Assembly (NCBI GenBank): GCA_022695795.1
Contig: MU404067.1
Coordinates: forward strand, 186,001-250,000
Length of the DNA stretch: 64,000 nucleotides
Source: Biscogniauxia marginata
Taxonomy: Eukaryota; Ascomycota; Sordariomycetes; Xylariales; Xylariaceae
Direction of reading: 5' to 3'
Within the stretch, counting starts at the first letter, position 1. The number at the start of each line of letters is the position of its first letter. Positions 58,702 to 64,000 of this stretch are shown here, one piece after another. The notes under the pieces were generated by a model that worked only from the letters and a program-made list of their open reading frames with translations, was not told the DNA's origin and searched no databases. The position numbers were made by a program, and so were the translations under genes.

Positions 58702-59313
58702 ATGTCTAGTGTTTCGAAGCCACTTACGAAACCTCGCAAAAATAAGTGGGAATCCCGTGATTTTTTTATTATATATATTCGATCCTCCGGCTTTAAGGTA
58801 TTTCCCTGTTTTAATTGTTTTAAAATTAACCTGCTTTGTTTTATAGTTCTTAAATTTAAAACCTATTTTAATTATGTAATTAAAGTTCGTTATTACTATG
58901 ACGGTTTGAATATCGAGATATTTAATTTATTTAATATAAATCAAGAACGAGAGAAATTAACAGTTAAACGTTACAAGATAAAAGAAGAGCTTTAATTCTT
59001 TAATAGCTAATTACAAGCTCTCGTAAAGCGGTTAATTCGTATTTATAAGCAAAAAGAGTTTTTTTAAAAACGGGGTTTAAAAATGTTAAAACGTGGTTTT
59101 TCTTTCATCAAAAAGATAAAGAAAATAAAGAAAGAAGAATAAAAGCGTTTAAGGGAGGAGCAAGCCAAACTAAAAGCCGAATAACGTTTATTAGCTAAAT
59201 AAATTAATGTTGCTTTTACGGCTGTCCCCTCTTTCGACCTGTCCTTTCTAAATTAGAATCCCGATTTTCGGGCTTTCCTAGCCGATCCAGGTTCTGGCGG
59301 TAAAAGTTTTTAA
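58702..59313 (+). pseudogene. Decayed accessory ORF antisense to pol, copy A
   Basis: A plus-strand frame starts MSSVSKPLTKPRKNKWESRD and stays open to 58995, then continues in the same frame through stops to 59313. Its N-terminal part carries Cys residues (FPCFNCFK and more). The second part is Lys/Glu/Leu-rich with heptad-like spacing (coiled coil), and it ends in a moderately hydrophobic tail (FLADPGSGGKSF). It lies between the left LTR and the chromodomain end of pol, on the opposite strand. From memory, similar short ORFs occur near gypsy elements in many ascomycetes, but I know of no assigned function. Copy B has the equivalent frame in the equivalent place. Confidence 0.65.
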
Positions 59314-59319
59314 GCTTAA

Positions 59320-61999
59320 TCGTTAAATTCTTTAAATGCTTAAGTGGTTTTTAAGTATTCTCTTTAAATAAATATCCTTCTTATTTAACAAAATATTGTA
59401 ATTAATCTCTAATTTGTCTTAAATCTAGTATTTTTTCTATTTCGTACTTATTAAGGTTTTTCTTAAATTCTAGTTAGCTTTTTAGTAAGGCGTTTTTTAG
59501 TATTAATTTTAAGAGTAAAACATGAAATATAAAATATATTTTAAATCTTTTTAGTAGTGCTAACTTATAATTAACTTTCGAAATAACCTCTTTAATTTTA
59601 TATAGTTTTAATTTCTTAAATTTAAGTTTTTTATTAAGTCGTTTTATTTTAATTTAAGGTGTTTTTAATGTTACGTCTTATTATTAGCGAAGCAAATAAA
59701 TTATATTTCCTCTCTTAAAAATTAGTCTTTTAATTCTTTTTTTATTATAATACTTTGTTATTTTATTTTAAATAAATTATAATTCTTTTTATAGTCGTTA
59801 CTATACTGTTTAAACCTTTTTAGATAATACTTCTATTCTCGAGGCCTTTATTTCGACTCTTGGTATTTCCGTGAGTTCGATTGGTTGTCTTTAAACTTCC
59901 GCTTTCTACCTGTATACTACCTCGTGTAGTGACATCTTTATATCCTTATTAACCGAAGTGTTATATGCTATTTAAGTTATTAATAGTAATTCTACTTAGT
60001 TATTTATTTCTTAGTTAATATAACTTTATAAATATTATTTTATTATTTGGTTTAGTTTTTTTATTTGTTTATTTATTTAAGGATAATACATTATAAACAA
60101 CTTTTATTTAACTTTTATTTATTTTATTAGGTTTATTTAAAATTTTAAAATAATACGTTTTAGTAGTTTATATTTATTAACGTATTCCTTTAAGAAATTA
60201 AAAGCTAATTATTTTATTGTGCTTAATTTATTAAATAGTAAAAAGTAGGCATATTTCGTGAGTTTATTAACGATTACCTATATACTATTATAAGGCACTC
60301 TTATAATATAATCTTTTAACTTTAAAAGTTTTATTACGAAATCTCATGTAATTATGTATTACGCTTTATTAGGTATTTAAGTTAATTATAATAGTTTATA
60401 TGGTTTATATTATAATGCCTTAGCTTTATTATAAACGTTATAATTTTTTATAATTCTTTTAATTGTTTATCGCATCCCTGGGAAATCGAATTTTTCTTAA
60501 AGTCGTTTCATTATTTTAAAAATTCCTTGGTAACCATGTAAAGGATATTCGTGGAATTCTTTAACGAATTCGTCCTATATTCGTTTTAGTACGTATACTT
60601 TTTCCTTATATAAGAGAAGTTCGTCGCTAGATCCTTATTAAAACTATAATTATTTTTCTTTTTAATTATAATTTTCCTTAAAACGTTATTTCTAGTTTTC
60701 TATATTAATTCGCATGTAAATTAATATAATTAATCCGTCATTTTGTTATTTAAATATCTAGATATCTCTTTTATTAATTTTTAATTTATAATCTCCCTTT
60801 TTATTAAAAAAATTTATTTAAATATTTTTTTTCTCTTAATATACTAGATTTTAAAATTGAATTTAAACAAGAAAATTATTTAACGTTTATATCTTTAATT
60901 AAGTGTTTATGTTATTATAAATCGTGTAAGGTTTTTATAGTTTAAATATATATCGATAAGTTCCTTGGTTTTGCTAAGCCATAATTCTGATTTCTTTAGT
61001 GCTTTAATAACTATTAATAGTTCCTTATTATAAATTTAATAGTTTAATTTAGCACTATATAGTGCTTTAAATAGGTATACGACTAAGTATTATTTTTTAT
61101 TATTTTCTAGTTGCTTTAAAACTACTTTAATTACGAAATTTAAGGCGTTTATTCTTAGTCGTTTCTTTTTATTTTCATTTAGAAGTTTATATATAACCTT
61201 ATTAGTTATAACTTTTTTTAGTTACTAAAAAGCCTATCTAGCTTCTTTAATGAAATGAAAAGCCTTTTTTGTTTTCGCTAAAGTAATTAGTTCCGTTAAT
61301 GGTTTAGCGATTCGCTCGAAATCTTTAATGAGTTATTTAATATAGTTAATAAAACCAAGAAATGCGCGTATGTTTATAACACTCTTAAGTTCTAGCTAAT
61401 TCTTAATTATTACTATTTTCCCTTTTTAAATACGGATTTTTCCTAGACTTATTATAAACCTTAAATAGTTTAATTTTTTAACATACTATTCATTTTTAAT
61501 CAAATAAATAAGTAGGTTTACTTTTTCCAGGGCTTTTAATATTTGTTTTATATGTTTTTTATGCTCTTTCTCGCTTTTTAAGTAAATTAATATATCGTTT
61601 AAATAAATAAATACAAATTTATCTAGAAACTTACGAAGGATCGTTATAATTATATATTAAAATGTAGTAGGTGCGTTAATAAATCTAAATGGCATAACTT
61701 TATATTTATAGTGTTTATATATCGTTTAAAATGCGGTATATTATTCATATTCTTTAGCTATTTTAATTATATAATATTTATTATGAAGGTTTAATACTAT
61801 AAAGATTTAAGCCTTACTAATTTATTTTTTTATAAGTTTTATTAATAGTAACGAGTATTCGTTTTTCTTGGTTATTTTATTAAGGTGTCGGTAGTTAATT
61901 ACTTGTCGTTACACTAAATTTCCTTTTTTTATTAACATATTACTTCCCGTCTTTATCGATTTTTAGTACTATAATTACTAGGTATTTTAACGAGAACTC
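59320..61999 (-). pseudogene. Decayed gypsy pol (RT, RNase H, integrase, chromodomain)
   Basis: On the minus strand, about 61999-61370 encodes recognisable reverse-transcriptase pieces: NYRHLNKITKKNEYS, YKVMPFRFINAPTTF, then a catalytic-site segment reading YLNDILIYLKS, where the usual second catalytic-motif residue is changed. The connection and RNase H region follows to about 60650. About 60620-59600 shows integrase pieces: FHEYP-HGYQG-like zinc region, MRFRNK, and a VIVNKLTKYAYFLLF-like core segment in shifted frames. About 59420-59320 resembles the C-terminal chromodomain (NILLNKKDIYLKRI). Many stops and some frame shifts are present. Boundaries are approximate. Confidence 0.75.
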
Positions 62000-62220
62000 T
62001 GTGACGAACCTCCCTGTGTATTCCTAGTCAGCTGACTTCACAGGTGAGTATGTACTAGGTTTTCTTGATTTGAAGGTAACAGTAGGTTGAGATTGGTTTA
62101 AGGGTTTACAATGTTATATTCGTTAAAGAGGTTTTAAGGTACTCTTATTATAGTATTAAAGAGTGACTATAGTTTTAGATTAATAGCTAAAAAACGAGAA
62201 TAAATGACTAAATATATAAG
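62000..62220. repeat. LTR-like terminal repeat, copy B
   Basis: Direct repeat of 58158-58380 in the same orientation. The bases just left of both repeats share GAACT (58153-58157 and 61994-61998), with one extra C before copy B. Confidence 0.75.
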
Positions 62221-62516
62221 GAAACCTTAATTTACTTATATTTGTTCTTTTTTTATATAAACTCGTTAAATTAATAAATCGCTTCTTGTTTACCCATAAT
62301 TTACTGATTTATCTTGAATTAGTGAATCGACTTTTATTCACCTATGATTCATTGATTCATATTTTGCTTATGTGACTTGCATGTAGAGGGAGGGGAATAT
62401 AAGATCCGTAATATTATTCTTCCCCTTCGAGGATCTTTATCCCAAAAATAAAAAGAGGGTTTAAAAAAGTCTTATTTACTGCCTTTTTTAGGTTTCTTAG
62501 CTTTATTTCTTTTATT

Positions 62517-63164
62517 ATGTCTCACCGTATAACTAAAACCCGAAAAGAAACTTTTAATACTTCGCGACGTACCGAAAAAATAGTAGAAAATAAAGCTGCT
62601 CTTTTAAGATTAATCGCTTTAAACGGGAAAAAAGAAATGGCTTGTTCTTATTATGAAAATTCTGGAAAGGAGTGTGTAGCTTCTAAAGATTCGGACCGCT
62701 ACCTGGAGTGTATTTGTTTAAACTGTACTCGTTATGACGTTTTTAGTATTTCGCGTAAAGGTGTAACTAAAATTGCTAAGCAGTTTTAAAAGGTTAAGGC
62801 GAACCTAAAAAAGGCGAATACCGCAATTAAAGAGGTTATAAGCAAGGTGGTAATAGTTATAAACAAGGCGCGTCGTCTCCGGATATAAAGAAGCTTATAA
62901 TCTGGAAAGTTATAAAGAATAATTGCTCGGGGTTTTAATTCTATCGAGAAACTAAAGCGCGTTAAGCGCGAGAAAAAAAAACAAAAACGTCTTGCTAAAG
63001 AATCGCAACGCATAAAAGGATTATAATGTTAACCTAAATCTTTATAAAACTTGTTTATTTTCAAGGCCTACTCTTTTTTCTTCCTTGATTCTCCTTAGTA
63101 GAATTAAAATCTCGATATTTAGGCCTTCTTAGCCGGTCTGGATTTTAGCGGTGGAAATCCTTAA
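62517..63164 (+). pseudogene. Decayed accessory ORF antisense to pol, copy B
   Basis: Opens MSHRITKTRKETFNTSRRTE and is open to 62789; the same frame continues through stops to 63164. The central part reads CSYYENSGKECVASKDSDRY followed by LECICLNCTRYDVF, a cysteine-rich segment in which Tyr residues sit where Cys might have been (TGT to TAT is a G-to-A change). A Lys/Glu/Leu-rich coiled-coil segment follows (KARRLRI, RGFNSIEKLKRVKREKKK) and an aromatic acidic tail. The N-terminus differs from copy A, but the layout is the same. Confidence 0.65.
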
Positions 63165-64000
63165 TCTTATTTATCAGGTTTTTTAAATACTTAAAAGGTT
63201 TTTAAGTATTTTCCTCAAGTGGATAACCTTTTTATTTAATAAAATATTATAATTAATTATCAACTTTTCTTAAATTTAATATCTTTTCGATTTCATATTT
63301 ATTAAGATTCTTTTTAAATTCTAATTGTTCTTCCGGCGAGGCGTTTTTTAATATTGGTTTTAAGAGCGAAACATAAAATACAAGATATATTTTAAATCCT
63401 TTTAGTAACGAGAGTTTATAATTAACTTTCGAAATAACTTTTTTAATTTTATAAGGTCTTAATTTCTTAAATTCGAGTTTCTCGTTAGGTTGTTTTATTT
63501 TAATTTAAGGCGTTTTTATTATTACGCCTTGTTTTTAGCGGAGCAAATAAACTATATTTCCTCTCTTGAGAATTAGTCCTTTAATTCTCTTTTTATTATA
63601 GTATTCGGTTATTCTTTCTTAAATGAATTATAGTTCTTTTTGTAGTTTTATTTATATTGCCTAGATCTTTTTAGATAATACTTTTACTTAAAAAGCTATT
63701 ATTATGATGCTTAATACTTTTATAAGTTTAAACGGTTTCTTGTAGATTTCTGCTTTTTAGTTATACACCGCTTCGTATAATGATAACTTTATATCTTTAT
63801 TAATTGATGTATTATATACGACTTGGGCCATAAGTAATAATTCTACTTAATTATTTATTTGCCAGTTGATATAACTTTTAAGGTACTATTTAAGTATTTA
63901 GTTAAGCCTTTTTATTTGTTTATTTATTTAAAGATAGTACGTTATAAACAGCTTTTACTTAATCCTTATTCGTTTTATTAAGTTGGTTTAAAACTTTGAC

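Larger units (their letters stand above)
58158..61999 (-). mobile_element. Degraded Ty3/gypsy LTR retrotransposon, copy A (truncated)
   Basis: The element begins at 58158 with TGTGACGAACCTCCCTGTG, a sequence repeated at 62000. Its pol lies on the minus strand: reading right to left, reverse transcriptase, RNase H region, integrase and a chromodomain-like end, then an opposite-strand frame and the left LTR. The base composition is strongly AT-rich and the reading frame is full of stops, mainly at codons that C-to-T and G-to-A changes explain, as after RIP. The copy is cut at 61999 near the start of the reverse transcriptase domain, where copy B begins, so protease, gag and right LTR are missing or lie beyond copy B. 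No intact enzyme is possible. This is a fungal chromovirus-type element. Confidence 0.88.
62000..64000 (-). mobile_element. Degraded Ty3/gypsy retrotransposon, copy B (runs off window)
   Basis: Starts at 62000 with the same LTR start as copy A and repeats copy A's order: LTR (62000 to about 62450), plus-strand accessory frame (62517-63164), then minus-strand pol 3' region (from about 63165). Long blocks match copy A at 59330-60160, for example AACTTTCGAAATAAC, AGCAAATAAA, TTTCCTCTCTT and TTTTTAGATAATACTT. It is less AT-shifted than copy A (more G and C retained in aligned positions), suggesting a younger or less mutated copy. The rest lies beyond the window. Confidence 0.85.

Noticed and set aside
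1..64000. CRISPR array or bacterial operon structure
   Set aside because: No regularly spaced direct repeats of CRISPR type; genes have spliceosomal introns and wide spacing.

Overview
The window is nuclear DNA of a filamentous ascomycete (Pezizomycotina, most likely a Sordariomycete). Genes carry short GT-AG introns of about 50 to 110 bases, lie well apart on both strands, and encode typical fungal families: a WSC sensor, a HET-domain protein, a DUF1996 secreted protein, a Swi5/Ace2 zinc-finger factor and an HMG-box protein. I see no operons, rRNA, tRNA or CRISPR. The right end is an AT-rich block of decayed Ty3/gypsy retroelements, as left by repeat-induced point mutation (RIP). The species cannot be named from sequence alone.

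Layout, left to right. 1-1194 (-): 5' part of a Tsr4/PDCD2-like ribosome-assembly factor, cut by the window edge. 1848-3434 (+): HXXXD acyltransferase. 3779-3964: homopolymer runs around a 10-base assembly gap. 5686-6915 (+): medium-chain quinone-reductase-like dehydrogenase. 8795-11059 (-): Nup37-like WD40 nucleoporin. 15693-16671 (-): WSC cell-wall stress sensor. 20428-21290 (-): conserved protein of unknown function. 23028-23981 (+): RRM protein. 24540-26543 (-): AtuA-family protein. 27160-29183 (-): secreted berberine-bridge-type FAD oxidase. 31444-33771 (+): HET-domain gene broken by two in-frame stops. 34541-34939 (+): small TUDOR-type (DUF2945) protein. 38670-41250 (+): SulP sulfate permease. 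44110-46617 (-): Swi5/Ace2-like factor. 49066-50372 (-): TauD-like dioxygenase. 51640-52835 (+): short-chain dehydrogenase. 53605-54763 (-): DUF1996 protein. 55752-56663 (+): HMG-box factor. 58158-64000: two degraded copies of one gypsy-type element.

The left half (about 1-24 kb) mixes housekeeping genes with long non-coding stretches (4.6 kb between the WSC and Nup37 genes, 3.8 kb upstream of the WSC gene). From about 24 kb rightward the content is more accessory: catabolic and redox enzymes, a decayed HET gene, a secreted protein, and finally transposon-filled DNA. I found no polyketide synthase, peptide synthetase or terpene synthase, so the redox enzymes are not shown to form a biosynthetic cluster. 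The least textbook-like feature is a cysteine-rich plus coiled-coil reading frame lying antisense to pol in both retroelement copies.
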